DNA of 42,255 nucleotides from Oligoflexia bacterium (GTDB lineage: Bacteria > Bdellovibrionota > UBA1018), in NCBI GenBank assembly GCA_903881565.1, contig CAIRTR010000147.1, positions 1 to 42,255 of the forward strand. The letters are read 5' to 3'. Under the pieces are notes generated by a model. It was given only the letters and a program-made list of their open reading frames with translations. It did no database searches and was not told the origin of the DNA. Within the stretch, counting starts at the first letter, position 1. Every line of letters begins with the position of its first letter. A program made the position numbers and the translations under genes. Shown piece by piece: positions 30,870 to 40,544 of this stretch.

Positions 30870-31961
30870 ATGAATGAAACAACTGTTTGGCAGGTAAAAA
30901 CGATCGCACAGCGCGCGCAAGAAGCGCTCCCGGATAGCGTGTGGCTTTCGGCGGGGTATATCGCACTCGGGCTCGTAGGTGCGGGCGCGTTTGTGGCGCT
31001 GCTAGGGATGGTTCTGATCTATGCCGAGCGCAAAATCGCGGCCCACTTTCAGTGCCGAATGGGTCCGATGCGGGTCGGCTGGCACGGGATTCTTCAATCC
31101 ATTGCTGACACGCTGAAACTTCTTCTGAAAGAAGATATTGTTCCCGAGAATGCGGACAAACTTCTCCATCTCATTGCGCCGTTTCTTTGTCTCCTTGGAG
31201 CGCTGTTAACGATCGCGGTTCTCCCCATGAGTCCCACCCTTCAAGTCGCCGATGTTAATATCGGCGTGCTTTATATCAGCGCTGTGAGCGGATTGGGCGT
31301 GTTGGGCCTGCTGGTCGCGGGTTGGAGTTCAAACAACAAGTGGTCGCTCATCGGCGCGATGCGAGCTGGAGCGCAAATTGTTTCTTACGAACTCTCGGCC
31401 ACTCTCGCGCTCCTCGTCGTGGTGCTTCTATCAGGCACCCTGCAACTTTCAAAAATTGTGGAAAGCCAAGCCCAAGGCTGGTGGATTTGGCGCGCTCACG
31501 GTGTGGGGATTGTCTCCTTTATTATATTCCTCATTGCTTCCGTCGCGGAGATCAACCGTACTCCCTTTGATATCGCCGAAGGCGAGAGCGAACTCACCGC
31601 AGGTTTTCATACCGAATACTCGGGAATGCGCTTTGCCTTCTTTTTCCTGGCTGAGTTCATCAACATGTTCATCGTCTCCGCGGTCTGCTCCACACTTTTC
31701 CTGGGTGGCTGGATGCCGTTTCACATCGGCAATCTCGCGGGCTTCAACGGGATCATGGATTTGATTCCCCCCGGCCTTTGGTTTGCGGGAAAAACTTCAT
31801 TCATTATTTTCCTGATCATGTGGTTCCGCTGGACGTTTCCAAGGCTTCGCGTGGATCAGCTCATGAAACTGGAGTGGAAACTTCTGCTTCCCATTGGGTT
31901 TGTAAACCTTTTTGCCGCAGCCGTCATCGTGCTGTATAACCTCTATTTTTTCCCGAAATAA
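30870..31961 (+). CDS. nuoH: NADH-quinone oxidoreductase subunit H
   Basis: A 363-aa membrane subunit that joins the peripheral arm to the proton-pumping arm and helps form the quinone site. ERKIAAHFQCRMGPMRVGWHGILQ and AEINRTPFDIAEGESELTAGFHTEYSGM are signature loops; about eight hydrophobic helices can be traced. The ATG at 30870 with GAGGAG upstream is preferred over the ORF-track start at 30759, which overlaps nuoD. It directly follows nuoD, marking the position of the missing NADH module. Confidence 0.95.
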   Translation: MNETTVWQVKTIAQRAQEALPDSVWLSAGYIALGLVGAGAFVALLGMVLIYAERKIAAHFQCRMGPMRVGWHGILQSIADTLKLLLKEDIVPENADKLLHLIAPFLCLLGALLTIAVLPMSPTLQVADVNIGVLYISAVSGLGVLGLLVAGWSSNNKWSLIGAMRAGAQIVSYELSATLALLVVVLLSGTLQLSKIVESQAQGWWIWRAHGVGIVSFIIFLIASVAEINRTPFDIAEGESELTAGFHTEYSGMRFAFFFLAEFINMFIVSAVCSTLFLGGWMPFHIGNLAGFNGIMDLIPPGLWFAGKTSFIIFLIMWFRWTFPRLRVDQLMKLEWKLLLPIGFVNLFAAAVIVLYNLYFFPK

Positions 31962-31962
31962 T

Positions 31963-32628
31963 ATGACTATGCAAACACCCACCAAGCCTGCGAAAAAGCC
32001 TGTCGGACCGATTAGAGGGTTCTTCAAAGGAATCAGCTCATTGCTCAAAGGCATGGGCGTCACCTTCAAATACTTCGTACACCCCTCGACTGTCGTGACT
32101 CAGCAATACCCTGAAAACCGTGAAACGCTTAAAATGCCGGATCGCGCCCGCATTCGCCTCTCGATGCCTCACGACGAGAATGGCTACCACAAGTGCACGG
32201 GTTGCCATATTTGCGAAGACGCGTGTCCAAACCGTTCAATCACAGTTGTCGATCGCAAGAACGCGACGACGAAACGTCAGGAAATCGATCATTTTATCTG
32301 GCGCATGGATAGTTGCACATTCTGCAATCTCTGCGTGGTCGTTTGTCCGTTTACGGCTCTTAAGATGCACGGTGACTTTGAAAACTCCGTTTATGATCGA
32401 AGGCTGCTCATTTACAATCTGAACCGCTATGCGGGTCCAGCCGCCCCAGCACTTGCCAAAATTGAGGATCCGGAAGAGCGAAAACGCAACATCGATGAGC
32501 GCGGAGTTTACTCGGGCCTTATCCCGATGAATGGTTCGGCGATAGCGGGGGTACGCGCCTGCGGAAAACCCCCCGAAAGTGAAAAAGTACGCGTGACTGA
32601 AGACGACATAAAAGGCGAATCCCCATGA
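31963..32628 (+). CDS. nuoI: NADH-quinone oxidoreductase subunit I
   Basis: A 221-aa ferredoxin-like subunit with two 4Fe-4S motifs, CTGCHICEDACP (~78-89) and CTFCNLCVVVCP (~117-128). In complexes without NuoEFG this subunit is a plausible entry point for electrons from ferredoxin. The N-terminal ~60 residues include a basic lead and SLLKGMGVTFKYFVHPSTV, the amphipathic helix that docks to the membrane arm. The start at 31963 is 1 nt after the nuoH stop; the ATG at 31969 is an alternative. The stop overlaps nuoJ. Confidence 0.93.
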   Translation: MTMQTPTKPAKKPVGPIRGFFKGISSLLKGMGVTFKYFVHPSTVVTQQYPENRETLKMPDRARIRLSMPHDENGYHKCTGCHICEDACPNRSITVVDRKNATTKRQEIDHFIWRMDSCTFCNLCVVVCPFTALKMHGDFENSVYDRRLLIYNLNRYAGPAAPALAKIEDPEERKRNIDERGVYSGLIPMNGSAIAGVRACGKPPESEKVRVTEDDIKGESP

Positions 32629-33173
32629 TAGAAAACATCGTTCATACCACTTTATTTTATCTCTTTGCGGCTTTCGCTGTCTTATGTGCCCTTGCGATGG
32701 TCAGCACTCATCGTATTCTAAGAGCGGCGCTCTACCTCATGGGCGTTTTAGGGGCCAGTGCCGCCTTTTATGTTCTTTTGGGAGCAGAGTTTCTCGCGGG
32801 CGTCCAGATTCTGGTCTATGTCGGTGGGATCGTGATCCTGCTGGTTTTCGCGGTGATGCTCACAAGCTCTAACAACTTGATTGAAGAGAAGCCCAGTCTG
32901 CTGCGCAAACTCGTGGCTTTGATTCTTTCGGCTTCTTTTTTTGGAATTTCGAGCGGAATCTTTTTGGGCGCTACCTTCAACGTGTCATCACGCCTCTCAG
33001 GTGCAAGCAGTGAAAAAATTCAAGACACGACTGCGGCCATCGGGCGGGCTTTATTGGATCAAGGCGAAAAAGGCTACGTGCTGCCTTTTGAGATTATTTC
33101 ACTACTTCTTCTGTCCGCCCTCATCGGCGGAATTGTGATCGCCCGGAAGACTCAGCCCGAAGGAGGAAAATAG
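32625..33173 (+). CDS. nuoJ: NADH-quinone oxidoreductase subunit J
   Basis: A 182-aa membrane subunit with five helices. AAFYVLLGAEFLAGVQILVYVGGIVILLVFAVML is the highly conserved third-helix region containing the pi-bulge segment. The start overlaps nuoI by 4 nt, and nuoK begins 1 nt after the stop. Confidence 0.94.
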   Translation: MIENIVHTTLFYLFAAFAVLCALAMVSTHRILRAALYLMGVLGASAAFYVLLGAEFLAGVQILVYVGGIVILLVFAVMLTSSNNLIEEKPSLLRKLVALILSASFFGISSGIFLGATFNVSSRLSGASSEKIQDTTAAIGRALLDQGEKGYVLPFEIISLLLLSALIGGIVIARKTQPEGGK

Positions 33174-33174
33174 T

Positions 33175-33516
33175 ATGGGAGAGAACCTCGTTTCTTTTTT
33201 GGAGAAAACTCCAGACGTGTCTCATTGGCTCGTACTTTCCTCTTTGTTGTTTTCAATCGGACTTTACGGACTTCTCACCCGACGAAACGCGGTGGGAATC
33301 CTGATGTCAGTTGAACTCCTGCTTAATTCAGGCGCCTTGAATTTTATTTTATTCAATCGCTTCATTAGTCCGGGGAACATTGATGGCCAGGTGATGAGTA
33401 TTTTTGTCATCGCGATTGCCGCAGCGGAGGTCGTCGTTGGGATGGCGATCTTTGTTGCCCTCTTCCAACAACGTAAGACCGTCGATGTCACCCAAATGAA
33501 TATGATGAAGGGCTAA
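33175..33516 (+). CDS. nuoK: NADH-quinone oxidoreductase subunit K
   Basis: A 113-aa antiporter-like small subunit (MrpC-type) with three helices. RRNAVGILMSVELLLNSGALNFILF holds the conserved membrane Glu, and VMSIFVIAIAAAEVVVGMAIFVALF holds the second. AGGAGG precedes the ATG. It is slightly longer at both ends than the E. coli protein. Confidence 0.95.
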   Translation: MGENLVSFLEKTPDVSHWLVLSSLLFSIGLYGLLTRRNAVGILMSVELLLNSGALNFILFNRFISPGNIDGQVMSIFVIAIAAAEVVVGMAIFVALFQQRKTVDVTQMNMMKG

Positions 33517-33520
33517 GAAC

Positions 33521-35530
33521 ATGGATCAAACAATGGAACTTGGGTTTGCGCTAAAAAACGCCTGGCTGATCTTAGCCTTGCCGTTTTTTTCATTTTTGAT
33601 TGTCGGGCTGTTCATTCGCCCGCTCTCTAAAAGGGCCGCAGGCATTGTGGCCACTTTGGCAATATTTTTGACTGCTTGTTTTGCTTATCGTCTGGCGTAC
33701 GAATACTTCTTCACCCTGCCCGGGGCTCTGGAGGGAATCCATAAAGCGTTCGTGCCCTGGAGTGTGGAGTGGCTTAGATACCAGGAAAATATGGTCGTCA
33801 GCCTGGGAATTCTGACTGACCCTATCTCCGTCATGCTCATGGTTGTGGTCACTACCGTGAGTTCACTTGTTCACCTTTATTCGACGGGTTATTTGCATGG
33901 AGAAGACGGGTACGGACGGTATTTCACCTACCTCAATCTTTTTACTTTCAGCATGCTGGGATTAGTTACCGCTCCAAATATCGTTCAGATGTTTGTCTGC
34001 TGGGAGCTCGTAGGCGCCAGTTCATTTTTGCTGATCGGTTACTACTATGATCGGCCCTCAGCGGTCGCGGCGGCCAAGAAGGCTTTTATCGTCACGCGTT
34101 TCGCCGATTTGGGTTTCTTGATTGGCATGCTGATTTTAGGATTTTTTGGATTTCAGTTTTTTGGCGAACTGCCCGCAAGTGTGACTCAGGGCCTTCAGCC
34201 CTTTGATTTTATGTTCCTCACTCATCCGGAGGTCGGCGCCAAGTTTCTTGCGCAAGGTGGGAGTTTCCTGGGTATCAGTCTTGTGACACTTTCGATGATA
34301 CTCATTTACATGGGTGCTGCTGGTAAGAGCGCGATGTTTCCCCTTCACATCTGGCTCCCCGATGCTATGGAAGGTCCGACCCCCGTCTCCGCTCTGATTC
34401 ATGCTGCCACCATGGTGGTCGCGGGCGTTTATCTCGTCGCTCGGATGTTTCCCGTATTCGCGGTTTCCGGGGACGCACTCCTCGTCGTGGCCTATGTCGG
34501 AGCCTTTACCTGCTTGTTTGCCGCGCTCATCGGCTGCACACAAGATGACATCAAACGCGTCTTGGCTTTTTCCACGCTGAGCCAGTTGGGTTATATGATG
34601 TTTGCTTTAGGGGTTTCATCCTTTGAAAACCCCTTGGGCTACACGGCTTCGATGTTTCACCTCTTTACGCACGCCTTTTTTAAAGCGCTCCTCTTCTTGG
34701 GCGCGGGTTCCGTAATCCATGCCGTCCATAGCAACAGCATCTGGGACATGGGCGGACTTCGCAAAAAAATGCCGGTGACCCACGTTACCTTTCTGATTGC
34801 GACGCTTGCGATCTCCGGCATTTTTCCTCTTTCGGGATTCTTTTCCAAAGACGAAATTCTTTCGGCAGCCCTTGAGAGTGGTCACACCAATATTTTCGTC
34901 GTGGGGCTTGTCGTCGCCGGGATGACCGCCTTCTACATGTCTCGAGTTTATTTTGTGACCTTCTGGGGCAAGCATCGTACTGAGGGCGCACACCACGCAC
35001 ATGAGTCTCCTCCGGTGATGCTGATCCCGCTCATTATTTTAGCCGTTTTCTCAATCTTCTCGGGTTTTATTCCCTTCGCTCATTTTGTGAGTCTTCCCTC
35101 ACCCCACGGTGGCGAAGGTGCGGCCCACGGTGGAATTGATCTCGCGGTCGCACTCCCCAGCACGGCCGTGGCGCTGCTCGGCATCGGTTTAGCTGCATTT
35201 TTCTACTCCGGTGACACTTCAAGAATTGAAGCCCTATCGAAATCCCTGGGCGTTATTTATACAACGATCAAGAACAAGTTTTACATTGATGAAGTCTACC
35301 TTTTCGTAACCCACAAGATTATTTTTCGATTTATTGCGGCTCCGATCGCTTGGTTTGACCGCAATGTGGTCGATGGCGGTGTGAATTTAAGTGCCTGGGG
35401 CACACGAAAAGCGGGTTCGGGACTGAGTCGCACCCAAACAGGGCAAGTTCAAACATATGGAAGTTGGTTCGTATCTGGGGTGCTGGGAATTCTCCTGGTC
35501 CTTTGGATCCTATCCTTCGAGAGGCATTGA
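33521..35530 (+). CDS. nuoL: NADH-quinone oxidoreductase subunit L
   Basis: A 669-aa distal proton-pumping subunit. MFVCWELVGASSFLLIGYYYDRPSA has the conserved Glu, GKSAMFPLHIWLPDAMEGPTPVSALIHAATMV the conserved Lys/His helix, and FFSKDEIL follows. The C-terminal lateral helix region is present (FYIDEVYLFVTHKIIFRF), so the protein is complete. A His-rich loop (HRTEGAHHAHESPP) lies at ~485-500. The first in-frame ATG is used; MELGFALK four codons later is also possible. Confidence 0.95.
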   Translation: MDQTMELGFALKNAWLILALPFFSFLIVGLFIRPLSKRAAGIVATLAIFLTACFAYRLAYEYFFTLPGALEGIHKAFVPWSVEWLRYQENMVVSLGILTDPISVMLMVVVTTVSSLVHLYSTGYLHGEDGYGRYFTYLNLFTFSMLGLVTAPNIVQMFVCWELVGASSFLLIGYYYDRPSAVAAAKKAFIVTRFADLGFLIGMLILGFFGFQFFGELPASVTQGLQPFDFMFLTHPEVGAKFLAQGGSFLGISLVTLSMILIYMGAAGKSAMFPLHIWLPDAMEGPTPVSALIHAATMVVAGVYLVARMFPVFAVSGDALLVVAYVGAFTCLFAALIGCTQDDIKRVLAFSTLSQLGYMMFALGVSSFENPLGYTASMFHLFTHAFFKALLFLGAGSVIHAVHSNSIWDMGGLRKKMPVTHVTFLIATLAISGIFPLSGFFSKDEILSAALESGHTNIFVVGLVVAGMTAFYMSRVYFVTFWGKHRTEGAHHAHESPPVMLIPLIILAVFSIFSGFIPFAHFVSLPSPHGGEGAAHGGIDLAVALPSTAVALLGIGLAAFFYSGDTSRIEALSKSLGVIYTTIKNKFYIDEVYLFVTHKIIFRFIAAPIAWFDRNVVDGGVNLSAWGTRKAGSGLSRTQTGQVQTYGSWFVSGVLGILLVLWILSFERH

Positions 35531-35532
35531 TC

Positions 35533-37068
35533 ATGGGTTTAGTGAGCTGGCTGGTACTCTTACCGTTTCTAACAACTGTGGCCGTGGTGCTTACTCCGGC
35601 CTCCAAGTCCCGAAACATCCGCTGGGTGGCGGCGCTGGGTACTGGCGCGCACCTGCTTCTTACGGCGTTTGTGACCTGGAAATATTGGCAAGCGGCATCG
35701 CCCGATTTTCCTTCGATGAAGACCGCATTAGCCACTAAACTGTATCTTGTGGAGCGGATGCCTTGGTTTGAATCCATGGGAATCCAATACTTCGTAGGCC
35801 TTGATGGCATCTCCATGGCGATGATCATTTTGACGTCGATCATTATCTTTACAGGCGTCATGGCGAGCTGGAACGTCGAAGTAAGAACTAAAGAATTTTT
35901 TGCACTCCTCCTCACTTTGGTGACGGGCGTGTTTGGCGTTTTTGTCAGCTTTGATCTGTTCCTCTTTTTCGTCTTTTACGAACTGGCCGTGCTCCCGATG
36001 TATCTACTCATTGGCGTTTGGGGAACCGGTCCCAAAGAATACTCGGCCATGAAGCTTACGCTCATGCTGATGGTGGGATCCGCCTTTATTCTTGTGGGCA
36101 TTTTGGCACTTTACCATGTATCTGGAACCCATAGTTTTGATCTCATCACGTTGGGACAGGCCACTTACGATTCTGATTTTCAGCGCTGGGTTTTCCCGAT
36201 GCTCTTCGTGGGTTTTGGGGTATTGGGCGCTCTCTATCCCTTTCACACTTGGTCCCCTGATGGTCACGCCTCCGCACCCACCGCGGTATCAATGCTCCAT
36301 GCGGGTGTGCTGATGAAGCTCGGCGGTTACGGAGCGCTTCGTATTGCAGTATATCTTCTCCCCCAGGGCGCGCAGTACTGGGGATTGTTCTTCATGGCGG
36401 TGACGACGATCAATATTTTGTACGGATCTTTTGGCGCGATCACGCAAAAGGATCTCAAGTACTTCACGGCCTACTCTTCAGTGAGTCACTGCGGATTTGT
36501 GCTCTTTGGCGTTGCCGCCCTCAATATGATGTCCTTTAAGGGCGCCATCATTCAGATGTTCAGCCACGGCATCATGACCGGCCTTTTCTTCGGTCTGATC
36601 GGCATGGTCTATGGTCGAACGCATACGCGAATTATTCCTGAAATGGGCGGCCTCGCGAAGGTCATGCCCTGGCTTGCCACGTGTTTTTATATTGCAGGCT
36701 TGGCCTCTCTAGGTCTGCCGGGATTCTCGGGCTTTGTCGCGGAGTCGAGTGTTTTCTTGGGCGGTTTTTTTGGAAACCCTTGGCATGATATCACGGCGAT
36801 GCGAATCCTCACGCTCCTGGCAACCTGTTCGGTTGTGGTCACAGCCGTTTATGTTTTACGAGGCCTCGCTAAGGTTTTTGCCGGCCCAATCACGGATGCA
36901 CATTTTGAGCACCTCACCGACGCCACCCTCACTGAGCGCATCAGTACCGGGATGTTAGTCGCAACACTCGCGGTGGTGGGATTGATGCCGGGGACTCTCA
37001 TTAATTTAATCGAATCTTCAGTCTACCCACTCGTGAATCGCCTGCATGCCATCGGAGGAAAGTTTTAA
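35533..37068 (+). CDS. nuoM: NADH-quinone oxidoreductase subunit M
   Basis: A 511-aa antiporter-like proton-pumping subunit. FFVFYELAVLPMYLLIGVWG holds the conserved membrane Glu, and ALYPFHTWSPDGHASAPTAVSMLHAGVLMKLGGYGALR is diagnostic. The ORF track begins at 35464 inside nuoL; the ATG at 35533 with GAGAGG upstream, 2 nt after the nuoL stop, gives the normal N-terminus (MGLVSWLVLLPFL). Confidence 0.95.
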   Translation: MGLVSWLVLLPFLTTVAVVLTPASKSRNIRWVAALGTGAHLLLTAFVTWKYWQAASPDFPSMKTALATKLYLVERMPWFESMGIQYFVGLDGISMAMIILTSIIIFTGVMASWNVEVRTKEFFALLLTLVTGVFGVFVSFDLFLFFVFYELAVLPMYLLIGVWGTGPKEYSAMKLTLMLMVGSAFILVGILALYHVSGTHSFDLITLGQATYDSDFQRWVFPMLFVGFGVLGALYPFHTWSPDGHASAPTAVSMLHAGVLMKLGGYGALRIAVYLLPQGAQYWGLFFMAVTTINILYGSFGAITQKDLKYFTAYSSVSHCGFVLFGVAALNMMSFKGAIIQMFSHGIMTGLFFGLIGMVYGRTHTRIIPEMGGLAKVMPWLATCFYIAGLASLGLPGFSGFVAESSVFLGGFFGNPWHDITAMRILTLLATCSVVVTAVYVLRGLAKVFAGPITDAHFEHLTDATLTERISTGMLVATLAVVGLMPGTLINLIESSVYPLVNRLHAIGGKF

Positions 37069-38520
37069 ATGTTTACTCTGATTTTGCCTGAATTAATTGT
37101 CATCTTGACGGCGTTCCTGATTTTGGGAGTCGACCTCTTTGTTTCCGAAAAAAACCGAGTGGTCCTGGCTCCCCTCACGCTGGTGGGTCTTGGCGCCGCC
37201 ACGGCTGCCATATTTTTTCAGATGCCAGAAGCCGGTGCGCTTTTTGGCGGACGCTTTGCCGTGGATAGCGTAACCTGGTGGTTTAAGTTTCTCTTTATTC
37301 TCTCAACCGGCATCACCATCGCCCTTTCGCTTGATATGCTGGATGGCCGAAAAGTCCTTGAGAATGCCCAGACCCCAAGGCTCAGGTTTCGCGGTGAATA
37401 CTACACGATCCTTCTTTTCACATTATCCGGAATGATGTTCCTCGTTTCCGCCCGCGATCTTATCACCTTGTATGTGAGCCTAGAGCTTGCAACGATTCCG
37501 CTCTTTGTCTTAGCTTCTTGGAAGCGCGATGGAAACGCAGGCGAAGCCGGGCTTAAGTACGTCATTATGGGGGCCTTGGCTTCAGCGCTGCTCTTGTATG
37601 GCTTCTCACTCCTTTACGGCCTCACCGGCCAGACTGACCTTCACGCAATCTCGCAGGGCCTCACGCCCTCCCCACTGCTTTGGCTTGCCGTGGCGTTAAT
37701 CGTTTCTGGAATTGGCTTTAAAATGACCATCGTGCCTTTTCACTTTTGGGCTGCCGAAGTTTATCAGGGCGCTCCCACGCCGATCACCGCCTATCTTTCG
37801 GTCGCCTCCAAAGGCGCAGGCTTGGCGCTCATGTTTCAGCTTTTTTTCAGAGTTTTTGGCGGTTTTTTCAAGGACTGGCAAATAGCAATCGCCGTCTTTG
37901 CGGCCCTGACCATGACCTTGGGTAATCTCGGCGCGATAGTTCAAAACAACATTAAACGCTTCATGGCTTTTAGCGCGATCTCCCAAGCGGGCTACATGAT
38001 CATGGGATTCTTGGGCCCCCAAAAGGAGAGCATCGCTTCGATGATTTTTTATATGTGGGTCTACGTGATCACAAACCTCGCAGTCTTTGGTGTCATTATT
38101 TTTCACTCCAACCAGACTGGAAAAGAGGAGATCACCGACTACCGTGGACTTGCGCAAACCAACCCCCTTATGGCCCTGGGGATGATGCTTGGATTGTTTG
38201 GTCTGGCAGGAATTCCTCCGCTTTCGGGATTTGTAGGGAAGTTCTTTTTATTCAGTATTGCCTCGGCTACAGGATTTCATTGGCTTGTCGCCGTCGCCGC
38301 GGTCAACTCTACCATCTCCTTGTACTACTACCTGCGGATTGTTCGACAAATGTACATCGAACCCCCAGCGGCAGGCGCGAAGGCACTTGAAGTTTCACCC
38401 GTTCTTGGGTTCACGGTCACGACAACCGTGCTCGCGAGCGTTGCCCTGGGTGTGTTTCCCTTCTTTTACAACATCGTCAACGCGCAGACGAGCGGATGGA
38501 TGAGTCTATTTGTAAAGTAG
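37069..38520 (+). CDS. nuoN: NADH-quinone oxidoreductase subunit N
   Basis: A 483-aa antiporter-like subunit that closes the operon. TLYVSLELATIPLFVLASW holds the conserved Glu, GFKMTIVPFHFWAAEVYQGAPTPITAYLSVASKGAG the conserved Lys, and GLFGLAGIPPLSGFVGKFFLF follows. It begins directly at the nuoM stop codon, after GGAGG. No clear intrinsic terminator is visible in the 58-nt gap before the acyl-CoA synthetase gene. Confidence 0.95.
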   Translation: MFTLILPELIVILTAFLILGVDLFVSEKNRVVLAPLTLVGLGAATAAIFFQMPEAGALFGGRFAVDSVTWWFKFLFILSTGITIALSLDMLDGRKVLENAQTPRLRFRGEYYTILLFTLSGMMFLVSARDLITLYVSLELATIPLFVLASWKRDGNAGEAGLKYVIMGALASALLLYGFSLLYGLTGQTDLHAISQGLTPSPLLWLAVALIVSGIGFKMTIVPFHFWAAEVYQGAPTPITAYLSVASKGAGLALMFQLFFRVFGGFFKDWQIAIAVFAALTMTLGNLGAIVQNNIKRFMAFSAISQAGYMIMGFLGPQKESIASMIFYMWVYVITNLAVFGVIIFHSNQTGKEEITDYRGLAQTNPLMALGMMLGLFGLAGIPPLSGFVGKFFLFSIASATGFHWLVAVAAVNSTISLYYYLRIVRQMYIEPPAAGAKALEVSPVLGFTVTTTVLASVALGVFPFFYNIVNAQTSGWMSLFVK

Positions 38521-38578
38521 CTCATTTCCCGCAACAAAATTAGTTGAGCGGAATTCCAGCCTATGAGACTATTTTCCC

Positions 38579-40459
38579 ATGCCCTTTATCGTTCGCAAAA
38601 CGGTCACTGAAACTTTTCTCGATCGCGTCAAAATCACTCCTGATCGTGTGGCGTTTGTCTACAAACCTAGGCACCCGGAAGAGTTAGACGGCGCCGACCC
38701 ATCGATCAAAAAGGGGTGGAAAGAGGTTACTTTTAGGGATTTTTACTCTGAGTGCCGGCTCGTTTCACTGGGCCTCATGGGAGTGGGAATCAAGCCGGGT
38801 GATCGAGTCGCGATCCTGTCCAATACCCGCTTTGAGTGGTCGCTCTCCGACATGGCCATCCTCGGTGCCTCTGGCGTTACCGTGCCCATCTATCCTTCAA
38901 TCACAGCCAATGACGTACAGTACATCCTCAATCACTGCGAAGCACGCATCGTGTTTATTGAGGATCAAAAACAACTTCAGAAACTCCTCGCCAAGCATGA
39001 CGAAAAGCCCGATGCCTTCCCCTATCTCGAGAAAATCATCACTTTTCAAACCGGCCGAGAAGCTCTTGAAAATACGGATCGCCCGCAGTTTCCCCAAGTG
39101 CTGACGCTTCAAGCGCTCAAAGAACTTGGCCGCCGCGAAGACGAGCGCGAGCCCGCACGCTTTGATCGCAATCTCGCAACTTCCCGTCCTGATGACCTGC
39201 TGAGCATTTGCTATACATCGGGAACGACCGGGATCCCCAAAGGGGCCATGATCACCCACGACAATATGATCTGCGTTTTAGAGGATTGCGTGGCCGTCAT
39301 GAAAGGCCACATCAAAGAAGAAGGCGAAGTCGTGCTCTCGTTTCTCCCCTTCTCCCACATCATCGGAAAAGTCGAATCCATCGCGATTCATACCTTTGGC
39401 TGGAAACAGGCTTTCGCAGAGAGCATGGAAAGACTACTGCCGAACTTTGAAGAAGTCCGACCGACGCTCATCTTTTCGGTTCCGCGCGTTTTTGAAAAAG
39501 CGCACGCGCAAGTCATGAACATGGTTGACGCTGCGTCTCCGGCTAAAAGAAGTTTTTTCCACTGGGCCATGGGGATCGGTCGCGCGTATTACGAAAAAGT
39601 CTGGAAAGAAGAGCGCCAATCCCCCGGAATGCTCGCTCAGTATCAAGTTGCCAAGAAACTTGTTTTTGACCAAATTGCCAAGCGCTTTGGAGGTCGACTC
39701 AGATTTGCAATCTGCGGAGGCGCGCCGCTCCCGCGTGAAATCGGGCAATTTTTTCAAATCGGTGGCGTGCAGATTCTCGAAGGTTATGGCCTGACGGAAA
39801 CGTGTGGGCCGGTGACCCTAAACACACCGTCTGACCTTCGATTTGGCTTTGTGGGCCGTCCCTTGCCTGAAGTCAGTGTAAAAATTGCGGACGATGGCGA
39901 GATTTTGGTCAAATCGCGCAAGATCTTCAAAGGCTATTTCAAGATGCCAGAAGACTCTGCCACTGCCCTTGAGGGCGGCTGGTTTCACACAGGCGATATC
40001 GGCTTCATTGACCGCGATGGGTTTCTCAAAATCACCGATCGCAAAAAGGATCTCATCATCACGAGCGGTGGCAAGAACATCGCTCCGCAAAAGATCGAGA
40101 GCATGGCCAAGTCTTATAGCATCATAAGTCATTTTGTCGTTCATGGGGACCGGAGGAATTATCTAACGGCTCTTATCACCCTGGATCGAATCAACGCGGT
40201 GCAGTTTGCGAAAGAGAACCAGATCCTATTTAGCCAGTTCTCGGAGCTGCTGAAGAGTCCTCGGATGATTCTCATGATTCAGAAGATCGTGGATGAGATC
40301 AATAAGAACCTCGCCAGCTTTGAAACGATCAAGAAGTTTGTGATTCTCCCTCGGGATTTTACGGTCGAATCGGGCGAACTCACCCCTTCTCAAAAGGTGC
40401 GGCGAAATTTTGTTGAGATGCGTTATAAGACTGAACTCGACAGCATCTACGAGTCTTGA
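38579..40459 (+). CDS. Long-chain acyl-CoA synthetase (AMP-forming)
   Basis: A 626-aa adenylate-forming ligase that activates a fatty acid with ATP and couples it to CoA. The P-loop motif is YTSGTTGIPKGAMITHDNM (~213), ILEGYGLTETCGPVTLN is the A5 motif, GGWFHTGDIGF and LKITDRKKDLIITSGGKNIAPQKIE are the A7/A8 motifs. The length and LSFLPFSHIIGKVE segment fit the FadD15-type long-chain group rather than acetyl-CoA synthetase. No membrane segment or signal peptide is seen. It is followed by rpoZ, whose own promoter overlaps this stop codon. It may serve fatty-acid degradation or lipid remodelling together with the FadL-like porin; that is an inference. Confidence 0.9.
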   Translation: MPFIVRKTVTETFLDRVKITPDRVAFVYKPRHPEELDGADPSIKKGWKEVTFRDFYSECRLVSLGLMGVGIKPGDRVAILSNTRFEWSLSDMAILGASGVTVPIYPSITANDVQYILNHCEARIVFIEDQKQLQKLLAKHDEKPDAFPYLEKIITFQTGREALENTDRPQFPQVLTLQALKELGRREDEREPARFDRNLATSRPDDLLSICYTSGTTGIPKGAMITHDNMICVLEDCVAVMKGHIKEEGEVVLSFLPFSHIIGKVESIAIHTFGWKQAFAESMERLLPNFEEVRPTLIFSVPRVFEKAHAQVMNMVDAASPAKRSFFHWAMGIGRAYYEKVWKEERQSPGMLAQYQVAKKLVFDQIAKRFGGRLRFAICGGAPLPREIGQFFQIGGVQILEGYGLTETCGPVTLNTPSDLRFGFVGRPLPEVSVKIADDGEILVKSRKIFKGYFKMPEDSATALEGGWFHTGDIGFIDRDGFLKITDRKKDLIITSGGKNIAPQKIESMAKSYSIISHFVVHGDRRNYLTALITLDRINAVQFAKENQILFSQFSELLKSPRMILMIQKIVDEINKNLASFETIKKFVILPRDFTVESGELTPSQKVRRNFVEMRYKTELDSIYES

Positions 40460-40484
40460 CAGCGCAAGTTAAAACAGATAATCA
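40456..40484 (+). promoter_or_regulatory. Sigma-70-type promoter for rpoZ
   Basis: TTGACA (40456-40461, overlapping the preceding TGA stop) and TAATCA (40479-40484) are separated by exactly 17 nt. Predicted transcription starts near 40491, giving a ~54-nt leader with AAAGGAG before the ATG of rpoZ. Confidence 0.6.
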
Positions 40485-40544
40485 CTAAGTCCGCCCAAAC
40501 GAGTTTTACCCGTGGGTTTTGCCGTTGGATTTAAAGGAGAATTT

